From assembly GCA_965215115.1 (NCBI GenBank), contig OZ244050.1, forward strand, positions 2,542,001 through 2,606,000: 64,000 nt of DNA, given 5' to 3'. The notes beneath the pieces were generated by a model. That model saw only the letters and a list, made by a program, of their open reading frames with translations. It ran no database searches and had not been told where the DNA came from. Below, one piece after another: positions 44,852 to 54,136 of this stretch (position 1 is the stretch's first letter; every line of letters starts with the position of its first letter). The position numbers and the translations under genes were made by a program. The stretch is from CALDTK01 sp965215115. Lineage in GTDB: Bacteria; Bacteroidota; Bacteroidia; Chitinophagales; Saprospiraceae.

Positions 44852-46231
44852 ATGCTTCAGCTCCGTCGCTACCTCGCCCAACCCGTCGGCAACGCCCCGC
44901 TCGTCGTGTGGCGCGTGGCCTTCGGGCTGCTGATGTTGCTCGAGTCCTGGGGCGCGATCGCGACGGGCTGGGTCCGCGCCAACGTCGCGAGCCCGGACTA
45001 CACGTTCCCCTTCCTCGGCTTCGACTGGCTCGGGCACCTGGGCGGCCCGGTGGCCTACGTCTACTTCGCCGTGATGGGCGCGGCGGCGGCCGGCGTCATG
45101 CTGGGGTATCGCTACCGCCTGAGTGCCACCGCCCTCGCCCTGCTCTGGGCGGGCGCCTACCTCTCGCAGAAGACGAGCTACAACAACCACTACTACCTGG
45201 CCGTGCTGCTGTGTGGGGCGATGGTGCTGACGCCCGACGCTGCGGAGCGCGCCTCGCTCGACGCCCGTCGGCGGGGTTCGACACGACTGGCGCACCCGCG
45301 GTGGATCACGCTCGGCGCCAAGCTCATGCTCCTCATCGTGTTTAGCTACGGGGCGGTGGCCAAGCTGTACCCGGGCTGGCTCAACGGCGACTTCGTGCGG
45401 GTAGGTTTCGGCGGGAAGGCACACTTCTGGCTGATCGGAGACCTGCTACAGGAGCCGCTCTTCCAGAGCTTCATTACCTACGGCGCGCTCGCCTTCGACG
45501 CCGCCATCATCCCGCTGCTCTGGTGGCGCCCGACGCGGCGCCTGGCGTGGTTCGGCCTGCTGGCCTTCAACGTCTTCAATTCGGCCGTCTTCCACATCGG
45601 CATCTTCCCGTACCTCGTGCTCGCGTTCACGGTGTTCTTCTTCGACCCGGCGCAGGTCGAGCGCTGGTTTCGGCTTCCGCCAAAACCTGCCGCGGGTGCG
45701 CTACCGGGCGGGCAGGACGTTTTGGCGACAGCCCCACCGCAGGCCCCCGCGCAACCGATGCCCGTTTTGGCGACAGCCGCCTTCGGACTCTTCTTCGCCG
45801 TCCAAGCCCTCCTGCCCCTGCGTCACCACCTCTTCCCCGGCGACGTCAACTGGACCGAGGAGGGCCACCGCCTCAGCTGGCGGATGATGACGCGCAGCAA
45901 GTCCGGCTCCGTCACCCTCGAGGCCCGCAATCCGGCCACGGACCAACGCGAACGGGTCCCGAGCGGGCTGGGGCTTTCGCCAAAACAACGCAGCCAAGTC
46001 GCCACCAAACCGGACTTCCTCTACCAATGGGTCCAGCGCCTGCGCGAGCACTACCGCGACGAGCGCGGCTGGCCCACGGTCGAGCTCTACGTCACCGAGA
46101 GCGAGGTCTACCTCAACGGCCGCGGCCCCTACCCGCTCTTCGCCCCCGGCGTCGACCTCGCCGCCGCGCAGTGGAACTACACCGGCCACCAACCCTGGGT
46201 CCTCGACGCGCCCCCCGATCTCTACGAGTGA
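44852..46231 (+). CDS. HTTM-domain protein (vitamin K-dependent gamma-carboxylase-like)
   Basis: The 459-residue protein has several N-terminal membrane helices (LVVWRVAFGLLMLLESWGAIATGW, AYVYFAVMGAAAAGVMLGYRY). SQKTSYNNHYYLAVLLCGAM and GAVAKLYPGWLNG follow, with FNVFNSAVFHIGIFPYLV, the horizontally transferred transmembrane domain of gamma-carboxylase homologues. The C-terminal soluble part (residues about 310-459) contains WRMMTRSKSGSVTLEARNP. Whether bacterial members carboxylate glutamate is unsettled. ATG 44852 is chosen. Four motif copies or variants fall in or around the soluble insert (45668, 45717, 45763, 45971), more than in any other gene of this size. Confidence 0.85.
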   Translation: MLQLRRYLAQPVGNAPLVVWRVAFGLLMLLESWGAIATGWVRANVASPDYTFPFLGFDWLGHLGGPVAYVYFAVMGAAAAGVMLGYRYRLSATALALLWAGAYLSQKTSYNNHYYLAVLLCGAMVLTPDAAERASLDARRRGSTRLAHPRWITLGAKLMLLIVFSYGAVAKLYPGWLNGDFVRVGFGGKAHFWLIGDLLQEPLFQSFITYGALAFDAAIIPLLWWRPTRRLAWFGLLAFNVFNSAVFHIGIFPYLVLAFTVFFFDPAQVERWFRLPPKPAAGALPGGQDVLATAPPQAPAQPMPVLATAAFGLFFAVQALLPLRHHLFPGDVNWTEEGHRLSWRMMTRSKSGSVTLEARNPATDQRERVPSGLGLSPKQRSQVATKPDFLYQWVQRLREHYRDERGWPTVELYVTESEVYLNGRGPYPLFAPGVDLAAAQWNYTGHQPWVLDAPPDLYE

Positions 46232-46309
46232 CGGACCCACCTATATTCCCACCGCAATCCCCGAGTAACCTTGCTCACCCCATCTAGCGCAGCGCCCTAT
46301 CCCCTTCCC

Positions 46310-46747
46310 ATGCGTACCGACGTTAAGATTGTCAACCGATCGCCCTACCCCCTGCCCGAGTACCAGACCACCGGGAGCGCCGGGGTCGACCTGCGCGCAC
46401 ACCTCGGGGAGGCCGTCACGCTGCAACCCCTCGAGCGACGCCTCATCCCCACGGGCCTCTTCCTGGAGATTCCGTACGGCTACGAGGGACAGGTGCGGCC
46501 GCGCTCGGGGCTTTCGCTCAAACGCGGCCTCACGTGCGTCAACGCCGTCGGGACCGTCGACTCCGACTACCGCGGCGAGGTGCGCGTACCGATCGTCAAC
46601 CTCAGCCCCGAGCCCCAGACCATCGACCCCGGCGAGCGCATCGCCCAACTCGTGCTCGCGAGGCACGGCGTGATTGCCTGGGTCGAGGTCGAGCAGCTGG
46701 AGGACTCGAAGCGCGGCGCGGGCGGCTTCGGGAGTACCGGCAGCTAG
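46310..46747 (+). CDS. dut: dUTP diphosphatase
   Basis: The 145-residue protein shows all five dUTPase motifs in order: TGSAGVDLRAH, RPRSGLSLK, NAVGTVDSDYRGEV, GERIAQLVL and RGAGGFGSTG. It forms a trimer that hydrolyses dUTP to dUMP. ATG 46310 matches the family N-terminus (DVKIVNRSPYPLPEYQT). The preceding HTTM gene ends 78 bases upstream and a small PPC-domain gene follows. Confidence 0.97.
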   Translation: MRTDVKIVNRSPYPLPEYQTTGSAGVDLRAHLGEAVTLQPLERRLIPTGLFLEIPYGYEGQVRPRSGLSLKRGLTCVNAVGTVDSDYRGEVRVPIVNLSPEPQTIDPGERIAQLVLARHGVIAWVEVEQLEDSKRGAGGFGSTGS

Positions 46748-46806
46748 TCGGCTCTCGGGCGCATGCCCCTTGTCACCGCCCGGCGCCACCTTCGCGCCCG
46801 CCCCAC

Positions 46807-46814
46807 TACTTTGG
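46807..46814 (+). promoter_or_regulatory. -7 box TACTTTGG upstream of the PPC gene
   Basis: TACTTTGG ends 5 bases before GTG 46820, which supports this GTG as the start and a leaderless mRNA. Confidence 0.45.
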
Positions 46815-46819
46815 CCACC

Positions 46820-47236
46820 GTGCAAACCCCCGCCCCCGACCACTACGCCTTCCGCCTGCGCCCCGGCCAGGACCTCAAGCGGGAGTTGGAGGCTTTCGCC
46901 AAAACCCACGACCTGCGCGCCGCCTGGATCGCCGCGGCCGTCGGGAGCCTCACGACTTACCACCTGCGTTTCGCCAACCAGGACGCTGGTTTTAGCGAAA
47001 GCGGACACTTCGAAATCGTGAGCCTCTCCGGCACCCTCGCCGCCGACGGTATGCACGTGCACATGAGCGTGGCGGACTCGACCGGGCGCACCGTCGGCGG
47101 GCACCTGCTCGACGGCAACCTCGTCTACACCACCTGCGAAATCGTGATCGGCACGAGTCGCGAATTCAGCTTCGAGCGAACCGTAGACTCGACCTTTGGG
47201 TATAGAGAGTTACACGTCCGTCTAGCGCAACCTTGA
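46820..47236 (+). CDS. PPC/DUF296-domain DNA-binding-like protein
   Basis: The 138-residue product has HYAFRLRPGQDLKRELEAF, AAWIAAAVGSLTTYHLRFAN, FEIVSLSGTLAADGMHVHMSVAD and GGHLLDGNLVYTTCEIVIG, the PPC (DUF296) pattern found in bacteria and in plant AT-hook proteins. The GxHxH-like segment can bind metal. Role in bacteria is unknown. A perfect motif copy (about 46890) encodes AFAKTHD and a variant (46988) encodes GFSESG inside this short gene. Confidence 0.88.
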   Translation: MQTPAPDHYAFRLRPGQDLKRELEAFAKTHDLRAAWIAAAVGSLTTYHLRFANQDAGFSESGHFEIVSLSGTLAADGMHVHMSVADSTGRTVGGHLLDGNLVYTTCEIVIGTSREFSFERTVDSTFGYRELHVRLAQP

Positions 47237-47261
47237 ACCCCGAACCCCGAACCCCGTCCCC

Positions 47262-47609
47262 ATGCCGACCATCTACTTTATCTCCCCCTGCGACACTTGC
47301 CAACGCGTACTCGCCACCGTGCGATCGCTGGCCGACTGGAAGTTGCGCGAGATCAAGGAAGAGCCCCTTACGGAGGATGAGGTCGACCAGCTCGCAGCGC
47401 TCGCGGGCGGCTACGAGCCTCTCTTCTCCCGGCGCGCCAGGCTGTACCGCCAACGCGGACTCCACGAACGAGAACTGAGCGAGGCGGACTACCGGCGCCT
47501 CATCCTCGAGCACTACACCTTCCTCAATCGCCCGGTGATGGTGACGGACGACCAGATCTTCATCGGGAGCTCCCCGAAGACCGTGAGCGCCGCGGTGAGG
47601 GCCATCTAG
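47262..47609 (+). CDS. ArsC/Spx-family thioredoxin-fold protein
   Basis: The 115-residue protein has IYFISPCDTCQRVLATVRSL with the CX2C redox site of the ArsC/Spx/YffB family. The arginine triad of arsenate reductases is not obvious, though HYTFLNRPVMVTDDQIFIGSSP is the family C-terminus with a cis-Pro-like RPV. It may be an arsenate reductase-like or Spx-like protein. The arsenosugar genes lie 40 kb away, so no operon link exists. It is preceded by ACCCCGAACCCCGAACCCCG tandem words. Confidence 0.82.
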   Translation: MPTIYFISPCDTCQRVLATVRSLADWKLREIKEEPLTEDEVDQLAALAGGYEPLFSRRARLYRQRGLHERELSEADYRRLILEHYTFLNRPVMVTDDQIFIGSSPKTVSAAVRAI

Positions 47610-47621
47610 CCACTTCGACCA

Positions 47622-49559
47622 TCACGGCCGCCACCGCCGGAAGCTCTCGATCGCCTCGTACTCCGGCATCCCGAGCGCGTCGTAGGCCTCGGCCGTGGCG
47701 CGGTTGCGCTCCTCGGCGCGCTGCCAAAATTCACGGGTGTCGTGGCCGGGGAACAGCGGGCGGTCCTTCTGGCTCTGGTGCTTGAAGATGGCGCGGCGCT
47801 TGCGGAGCAGCTCGTCGGGCGAGATCGGGATCGCCATCTCGGTCTCCTCCACCGACCACTCCTGCCAGGCGCCGCGGTAGAGCCACACCCAGCAGTTCTG
47901 GGCCCAGTCGGTGTGCTCGTTTTGCCGAAAGGCCTCCATCACCGCCGCGAGGCACGTGCGGTGCGTACCGTGCGGATCGGACAGGTCGCCGGCGGCGAAG
48001 ATCTGGTGCGGCCTCACCTCGTTGAGCAGGTCCGACACGATCTTGATGTCCTCCGGGCCGATGGGCCTCTTGCGCACGGTCCCCGTCTCGTAGAAGGGCA
48101 TGTCGAGGAAGTGCATCTGCTCGTCGGGGATACCGACGTAGCGACACGCGGCCTTGGCTTCCCCGCGGCGGATGAGCCCCTTGATGGTCTGGATCTCGCC
48201 GGAGTCGACGTCGCCCGGCTTCTTGCTCTGGAGGGACTCGCGGACCCCGGTCAGGAGGTCGGCCGTACGCGCGCCGGCGAGGTCGAACGCCTCCGTGTAG
48301 TCGGCGGCGAAGTCGGCGAACCGCACGACGTCCTCGTCGAAGACCGCGATGTTGCCCGAGGTCTGGTAGGCGACGTGGACCTCGTGGCCCTGGTCGACGA
48401 GGCGGATGAAGGTGCCCCCCATCGAGATGACGTCGTCGTCGGGGTGGGGGCTGAAGATGACCACGCGCTTGTGGGCCGGCTCCGGGCGCTCGGGGTAGCG
48501 GCTCGCGTCCGAGTTGGGCTTGCCGCCGGGCCACCCCGTGATGGTGCGCTGGAGGTAGTTGAACACCTCGAGGTTGATGTCGTAGGCGCCGTCCTCGCCG
48601 CGGGTCAGGAGGTCGGCCATGCCGTTCTCGGCGTAGTGGCGGTTGGTGAGCTTGAGCACCGGTAGGCCGACGGTGCGACTGAGCCAGATCACGGCCTTCC
48701 GGGTCGAGTCCGTGTCCCAGGCCACGTCCTCGAGGAGCCAGGGCGTGTCGACGCGCGTGAGCTTGCTCGACGAGGCCTCGTCGAGGATCACCGTCACCGC
48801 CGGGTGCCGCTGGAGGTACGTGGCCGGGATCGTGTCCATGATCGGGCCCTCGACCGCCTCGCGCACGACGGGCGCCTTGCCCTCGCCCCAGGCCATCAAG
48901 ATGATCTCGCGCGCGTCCATGATCGTGCCGACGCCCATCGTGATGGCTTTGCGGGGGACGTTCTCCTCGCCGAAGAAATCGCTGGCCGCATCCGTGATCG
49001 TGATGTGGTCCAGGGAGATGAGGCGCGTGCGCGACTGCGACCCGGAGCCCGGCTCATTGAAGCCGATGTGGCCCGTGCGCCCGATTCCGAGGAGTTGGAG
49101 GTCGATGCCGCCGGCGTCCGCGATCGCCTGCTCGTAGCGGCGGCAGTAGGCGTCCACCTCGTCGCGCGGGATCGTCCCGTCGGGCACGTGCCACTGCGCC
49201 GCGGGGAGGTCGACGCGGTCGAAGAGGTGCTCGCGCATGAAGCGCACGTAGCTCTGGAGCTCGAGCGGGTTGACGGGGTAGTACTCGTCGAGGTTGAAGG
49301 TGACCACGTTCGCGAAGCTCAACCCCTCCTGCTGGTGCATGCGCGCGAGGTGGTTGTAGACGCTCACGGGCGTGGAGCCGGTGGCGAGCCCGAGGACGCA
49401 CCGTCGGCCGGCGTCGGCGCGCTCGCGGATCAGGTCGGCGATGCGCTGCGCGACGGCCAGCGAGGCACCGGCGGAGTCGGGGTAGAGCTCGAGGTCGAGT
49501 TTCTCGACTTCGCCCTTGGGGATGACCCGCGCTCGGGAGGTCTTTACAGAGGTTTCCAT
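47622..49559 (-). CDS. nagB: Glucosamine-6-phosphate deaminase fused to PIG-L deacetylase-like domain
   Basis: The 645-residue protein has an N-terminal NagB domain (residues about 20-280): GLATGSTPVSVYNHL, NVVTFNLDEYYP and LLGIGRTGHIGFNEPGS with catalytic Asp, His and Glu. The C-terminal domain (about 360-620) is PIG-L/LmbE-like: VVIFSPHPDDDVISMGGTFI with metal ligands and GTHRTCLAAVMEAF. The fusion is common in Bacteroidota, and the second domain would deacetylate an amino sugar or a similar compound. It converts GlcN6P to Fru6P plus ammonia. TACATTGG ends 7 bases upstream of ATG 49559. Confidence 0.94.
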   Translation of the reverse strand: METSVKTSRARVIPKGEVEKLDLELYPDSAGASLAVAQRIADLIRERADAGRRCVLGLATGSTPVSVYNHLARMHQQEGLSFANVVTFNLDEYYPVNPLELQSYVRFMREHLFDRVDLPAAQWHVPDGTIPRDEVDAYCRRYEQAIADAGGIDLQLLGIGRTGHIGFNEPGSGSQSRTRLISLDHITITDAASDFFGEENVPRKAITMGVGTIMDAREIILMAWGEGKAPVVREAVEGPIMDTIPATYLQRHPAVTVILDEASSSKLTRVDTPWLLEDVAWDTDSTRKAVIWLSRTVGLPVLKLTNRHYAENGMADLLTRGEDGAYDINLEVFNYLQRTITGWPGGKPNSDASRYPERPEPAHKRVVIFSPHPDDDVISMGGTFIRLVDQGHEVHVAYQTSGNIAVFDEDVVRFADFAADYTEAFDLAGARTADLLTGVRESLQSKKPGDVDSGEIQTIKGLIRRGEAKAACRYVGIPDEQMHFLDMPFYETGTVRKRPIGPEDIKIVSDLLNEVRPHQIFAAGDLSDPHGTHRTCLAAVMEAFRQNEHTDWAQNCWVWLYRGAWQEWSVEETEMAIPISPDELLRKRRAIFKHQSQKDRPLFPGHDTREFWQRAEERNRATAEAYDALGMPEYEAIESFRRWRP

Positions 49560-49566
49560 AGGGTGA

Positions 49567-49574
49567 CCAATGTA
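49567..49574 (-). promoter_or_regulatory. -7 box TACATTGG upstream of nagB
   Basis: On the minus strand TACATTGG is followed by 7 bases and ATG 49559, in keeping with the short-leader layout. Confidence 0.45.
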
Positions 49575-49624
49575 CTCGATTACCGCAGGATGACAAGCGC
49601 GACTGCGGGGGGAGGTGCGAATCT

Positions 49625-50275
49625 CTACCGCCGCTGTTCGTTCTTCGAGCCCCAGCTGAACCCGAACTTGAGGCTCGCCTGCCCGTACGCGCCACTCAGG
49701 AAGTCACTGCCGAATCCGACGGTGCCGACCCCGGGGTCGGCAACGTTGAGGACCGCGCGGTACCCGACCTCCGCCCCGAGCCTCGCCCAGCGAAAGACGT
49801 TGAGTTCACCGCCGACGCTGGGCTGGAGGACGAAGACCTTGTCCTCCGGTAGGCCCCTGACATTGACTCGCCCGAAGCCCGTCTGGAGACCGAACTTGGG
49901 GTGGAGCACGCTACGGGCGTAAGGCGTGTAGTACAACATCGGACCGTGGTAACGGATGTCCACCGGGAGGGTGGCATCAGTTGGGAGGATGTAGTTGGCC
50001 GGTTTCTGGAGCTTGTACAGTCCCCAACCTACGTAGATGGTCTTGTTGAATTCGAGTCCACCGTAGCCGCCCTGGAAGAAATCGCCCGAGCTCTGAAAGT
50101 AAGTGAGTTGCGTATGCCACCCGCCCCAGAGTCCGGATAGCTCAAGGTCGAATTTACTAGCTTCCTTTTGCTCTTGTGCGCTTACGCTAAAACTCGCCAA
50201 TAGGGCCACCGCGAGCAGACAGAGGCTTACGCCAAAACGGGGAGTGTGGGAGTAGCGACGGCGGTGGGTTTTCAC
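49625..50275 (-). CDS. Putative outer-membrane beta-barrel protein
   Basis: The 216-residue protein starts at GTG 50275 (VKTHRRRYSHTPRFG) with signal-peptide core SLCLLAVALLASFSVSAQ. The mature part is beta-rich: FDLELSGLWGGWHTQLTYF, YGGLEFNKTIYVGWGLYKL, FVLQPSVGGELNVFRWARLGAEVGYRAVL and YGQASLKFGFSWG. That suggests an 8-strand barrel of a Bacteroidota-specific family. No function is assigned. It is divergent from the OmpH-like gene. Motif variants (about 50185 and 50230) lie in the signal-peptide coding region. Confidence 0.65.
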   Translation of the reverse strand: MKTHRRRYSHTPRFGVSLCLLAVALLASFSVSAQEQKEASKFDLELSGLWGGWHTQLTYFQSSGDFFQGGYGGLEFNKTIYVGWGLYKLQKPANYILPTDATLPVDIRYHGPMLYYTPYARSVLHPKFGLQTGFGRVNVRGLPEDKVFVLQPSVGGELNVFRWARLGAEVGYRAVLNVADPGVGTVGFGSDFLSGAYGQASLKFGFSWGSKNEQRR

Positions 50276-50410
50276 GTAAGTGGGCTTTGCATATAAGTTG
50301 CGGGACGATAGAGCGGAGGAAAGGTAACAGAGGATCGCCGCACCCCGCACCCCGCACCCCGACCCGTTTTTTCCCATCTTCGCGCCCGCAATCGCCAAAC
50401 CGATTCCCTC

Positions 50411-51016
50411 ATGAGACCTCTCCTCGCTGCCATGGCCGCCCTCACGCTCCTGTTCTCCGTAGCCTCCTGCGACGAGGCCGCCGACGGTACCGTCAAGATC
50501 GCCGCCAGTGCCGGCGACGCCCCCGCCGGCCTCAAGATCGGCTACGTCAATACCGACTCCATCCTCACGGGCTACGTCTACCTCAAGGACCAGGCAGAGA
50601 TCCTCGAGCAGCGCCAGCTGGACGCGAGCGCCAACTTCGAGCGCAAGGCGCGCAAGCTCCAGGGCCAGATCGAGTCCTTCCAGCGCCGGGCCCAGGGCGG
50701 CAACATGACCCCGAAGGCCATCGAGAACGAGCAGGCCGTGCTCGGGCGCTCGCAGCAGGAACTCCAGCAGGAGGAGCAGCGCCTCACGATGGACCTCCAG
50801 GGGGAGGCCGCCCGGATCCAGTCGGAGCTGTCGACGGTCCTCAAGCGCGAGGTCGAGGCCATTCAGCAGGAGGAGGGCTACGATTTCATCCTGCAGCAGG
50901 GTGGTGGCGCGGGCGTCCTGGCCGTCAATCCAGCCTTCGACCTCACCACGCAGGTGCTGGCCCGCATGAACGCCGCCCCCGCGGGCGCGGGCGCCGATTC
51001 GACGACGTTGCAGTAG
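50411..51016 (+). CDS. OmpH/Skp-family periplasmic chaperone-like lipoprotein
   Basis: The 201-residue protein has a lipoprotein signal (MRPLLAAMAALTLLFSVASC). It continues with GLKIGYVNTDSIL, the conserved strand of Skp/OmpH proteins, then a long charged coiled coil (residues about 65-165, EQRQLDASANFERKARKLQ onward) and IQQEEGYDFILQQGG with LTTQVLARMN at the end. Skp proteins hold unfolded outer-membrane proteins as trimers. Lipid attachment is uncommon but seen in Bacteroidota. The spacer upstream (50276-50410) carries CACCCCGCACCCCG words. Confidence 0.88.
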   Translation: MRPLLAAMAALTLLFSVASCDEAADGTVKIAASAGDAPAGLKIGYVNTDSILTGYVYLKDQAEILEQRQLDASANFERKARKLQGQIESFQRRAQGGNMTPKAIENEQAVLGRSQQELQQEEQRLTMDLQGEAARIQSELSTVLKREVEAIQQEEGYDFILQQGGGAGVLAVNPAFDLTTQVLARMNAAPAGAGADSTTLQ

Positions 51017-51036
51017 TCGCCCGATGGTCCGCGCGC

Positions 51037-52188
51037 CTAGCGGATCACCAGGACGCGCTGCGTGGCCGCCAGAGTGCCGTCGCGCCAGAGCGTCACGAGG
51101 TGTACGCCCGCCGGCCACGAGGCGGTCCCGAGCGATAGCTCCGTCTGCCCCTCGGCCAGGCGCTCGGAGGCGAGTTGTCGACCGTCCGCGCCGTAGATCG
51201 CGACGCGGTCACTGCTCCGGGGGCGGGGCGGGCCGGCCACGACGGTCAGTTGGTCTCCCCGCAGGTACGCCTTCAGGGCGCTATCCTCACGGGCGAGCTC
51301 CGCGGTCCCGACTACGTTCGCGGCGTACTCCAGGCTCGCGGGCTGGCCGAGGCTATCGACGCGGATGACGTAAGCCGGCGCCCGACGGCCCGCCGTGAGG
51401 AAACTGTAGTCCACGACATTTAGTCTGGCGGGGGGGAGGAGGCTATCGGGAACGAGCCCGAGCGCGGTGATGTCTATCCACCCGAAGGGCCCCGCCTTGA
51501 CCTCGAGCGCCTGGCGCACGCCGGTGGTGCGTTTGACGCGCAGGGCACTCACGCGGCCCGCGTCGAGGACGTTGACGGTGCCCCAGCTATCGACCTCGAA
51601 GGTGGCGGTTTGGTCGATCCGCAAACCGACGCTGTCGACGAGCTGCGCGTAGGAAGGGTCGCCGGTCAGGGCCGTGAGGACCTCCGAGCCGAACGTAAAC
51701 CGCGAGCTGCTGGCGTCCGCCACGGAGGTGCCGAAAGCGAGTTGCGCCGGGGCGTAGAGCAGCGGTTTGGACAGGCGTAAGGCGGGCAGACCCTCGCTCG
51801 TATCCGCCGCCGCGAGGCCGAGGAGCTCGAGGCCACGTTCGCTGCGCCGCAGGTAGAGCTCGGTTTCGGTATCGAAGCCGCCGAGTTGGGACCGCGAGCG
51901 GACGGTGAGGTCGGCATCGGGGAAGTCGGCCGCGGCTGAGCCCTCGCGGGCGGCGCTTACGGCGGTGTTGATGGTGCGGTCGCGGGCCGCGGGGGCGAAG
52001 ACCCAGGTTTGGTTGCCGCCGTCGCGCGCGAGGTTGCCCGCCGGATCGGTGTAGCCTTCCTGGACGTAGGTGACCGCGGCGTCGCCGACCCGCGGGAGGT
52101 AGGCGTCGTCGAGGGTGATCTGGGCCGGGGCATTCGCCGCCGCCCCGGCCAGTAGTAGGGCCGCGGCAAGTCGATTGGTAAGTGTCAT
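51037..52188 (-). CDS. Secreted protein with type IX secretion C-terminal domain
   Basis: The 383-residue protein has a signal peptide (MTLTNRLAAALLLAGAAANAPAQ) and a T9SS type A C-terminal signal (VAIYGADGRQLASERL, LSLGTASWPAGVHLVTLWRDG, ATQRVLVIR). The central part has no family I recognise. The export signal places it outside the cell or on its surface and indicates a working T9SS, hence a Bacteroidota host. TACCTTTG, a perfect TAnnTTTG, lies about 25 bases upstream of ATG 52188. Confidence 0.85.
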   Translation of the reverse strand: MTLTNRLAAALLLAGAAANAPAQITLDDAYLPRVGDAAVTYVQEGYTDPAGNLARDGGNQTWVFAPAARDRTINTAVSAAREGSAAADFPDADLTVRSRSQLGGFDTETELYLRRSERGLELLGLAAADTSEGLPALRLSKPLLYAPAQLAFGTSVADASSSRFTFGSEVLTALTGDPSYAQLVDSVGLRIDQTATFEVDSWGTVNVLDAGRVSALRVKRTTGVRQALEVKAGPFGWIDITALGLVPDSLLPPARLNVVDYSFLTAGRRAPAYVIRVDSLGQPASLEYAANVVGTAELAREDSALKAYLRGDQLTVVAGPPRPRSSDRVAIYGADGRQLASERLAEGQTELSLGTASWPAGVHLVTLWRDGTLAATQRVLVIR

Positions 52189-52296
52189 GGTACAACCTCT
52201 AGGAGGTCGCCAAAGGTAGCGGGTGGCCCAGGTCGCCGTCGTACCATATAGCTTGTAATCCTCGGCGACTGTCGCGGCGCAGACCACGACCGGGCT

Positions 52297-54118
52297 TCAG
52301 GCACCCACCTTCTGCAGCTCCAGGAGCCGCGCGTAGGCCCCGCCCTGCTCCACGAGGGTAGCGTGGTCGCCGCGCTCGATGACGCGGCCGTGGTCGAGGA
52401 CCACGATCTCGTCGGCGCGCTGGATGGTGGCGAGGCGGTGGGCGATCACGAGGCAGGTCCGCCCCTCCATCAGGCGAAAGAGCGCGTCCTGGATCAGGGC
52501 CTCGCTCTCGGCGTCGAGGGCGCTGGTGGCCTCGTCGAGGATCATGACGGGCGTGTCGCGCAGGATGGCCCGCGCGATGGTGAGGCGCTGGCGCTGCCCG
52601 CCGCTGAGTCGCGTCCCGCGCTCGCCGATCACGGTGTGGTAGCCCTGTGGCTGCTCCTCGATGAAGGCGTGGGCGTTGGCGAGTTTTGCGGCAGCGATCA
52701 CCTCGGCCTCCGACTTGCCGACACTCCCGAAGCGATGTTCTCGAGGATCGTATCGTGGAACAGCACCACGTCCTGGCTCACGATCCCGATGTTTTGACGC
52801 AAGTCGTTCATCGTACGTCGCGCACGTCGTGTCCGTCGATCGTGATCCGGCCGCGGTCCACGTCGTAGAAGCGCGGGAGCAGATCGGCGAGGGTGCTCTT
52901 GCCCGCGCCACTCGGGCCCACCAGCGCGATGACCTTGCCGACGGGCAGACCGAGGCTCACGCCCGCGAGCGCCGGCCGCTCGGTGTTGGGGTAGCCGAAG
53001 TACACGTCCTCGACGCGGATGCCTTCGGTGATGCGCGGGAGCCGTACCGCGCCGGGCGCGTCCGTGATGGCGTTGTGGGTGTCGAGTAGCGCCTGCACCC
53101 GCTCGAAAGCCGCCCGCCCGCGCTGGAGACTGTAAAACGCGTTCGAGAACTGCTTCGACGGCTGGATCGTCGAGAAGAAGGCGTAGATGAAGGCGATGAA
53201 GACGGCGGCCTCCAGGCGCGCGGCGTTGATCTCCTGGAAGCCGACGTAGATCAGCATACAGACCACCGCTACGCCGAGTACCTCACTCAGCGGACCACTC
53301 AGGTCACGGCGCCGCAGCAGTCGCACGAGGAGATCGCGGTAGCGGTTGTTGCTTTCGCCAAAACGCGCCTCGACGTATCCCTCCGCGCCGAAGGCCTTCA
53401 CGACGCGCAGGCCGCCAATGGTCTCGTCGAGTTGGTTGGTCATGTCCGCGAGGCTCTCCTGCACCTCGCCCGACTGCGCCTTGAGCCGCCGCCCGATGCC
53501 GCCAATGATGACGCCGGTGACGCCGATCAGGACGACCGTGAAGACGGTGAGGTAGGGACTGATCGACAGCATCACCGCCAGGGCCCCGAGGATGAGCAGC
53601 GGGTTCTGGATCAGGGATTGGATCGAGTTGAGCACCGAGTTCTCGACCTCCTGCACGTCGGCCGTGAAGCGCGAGATGAGGTCGCCGCGGCGGGCCTCGG
53701 TGAAGTACCCCACCGGCAGGTGGATGATGTGGCGGTAGAGGTCGCGGCGCAGGTCCCGGATCAGGCCCGAGCGGATGACGGCCAGCGTGGTGACGGACAG
53801 GTAGCCGAAGAGATTCTTCAACACGAAGACGGTCACCAGGAAGACGCACATATAAATCATCGCGCGCTCGTAGCCGTGGTCGCGGATCACTTCCGACATC
53901 CAGAAATTGAAGTTGGCCGTGAGTGAGCTTACGCTAAAACGTAAAGGCGGGGCGGTGTCGGTGAGGTCGGTTTGCCGGAGGAGGATCTGGAGGAAGGGGA
54001 TCAGGGCCGGGATACTCACCACACTGAAGAGCACCATCAGGAAGTTGGCCACGAGGTTGACGCCGACGGTGGGGTAGTAGGGTCGGATGTAGTGGCGCAG
54101 GGCCTGGGTGAGGGTCAC
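52297..54118 (-). pseudogene. MsbA-like ABC exporter (transmembrane plus ATPase), broken by two 1-base deletions
   Basis: The N-terminal frame (GTG 54118, TLTQALRHYIRPYYP onward) encodes six membrane helices and the ATPase up to Walker A (LVGPSGAGKSTLADLL), then stops at DVRDVR. A second frame gives NDLRQNIGIVSQDVVLFHDT. A third gives FGSVGKSEAEVIAAA, LSGGQRQRLTIARAIL, VMILDEATSALD and VIAHRLATI. One missing base near 52810 and another near 52732 would restore a full-length lipid-exporter-like half transporter of about 607 residues. Family knowledge: MsbA flips lipid A-type lipids. Either the gene is truly broken or the assembly carries two errors. Promoter box TACCTTCG ends 5 bases upstream. 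Confidence 0.85.
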
Positions 54119-54123
54119 GGGGG

Positions 54124-54131
54124 CGAAGGTA
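54124..54131 (-). promoter_or_regulatory. -7 box TACCTTCG upstream of the ABC exporter
   Basis: On the minus strand TACCTTCG is followed by five C residues and GTG 54118. The layout is the same as at the ABC-F gene and identifies GTG 54118 as the start. Confidence 0.5.
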
Positions 54132-54136
54132 GGGGT

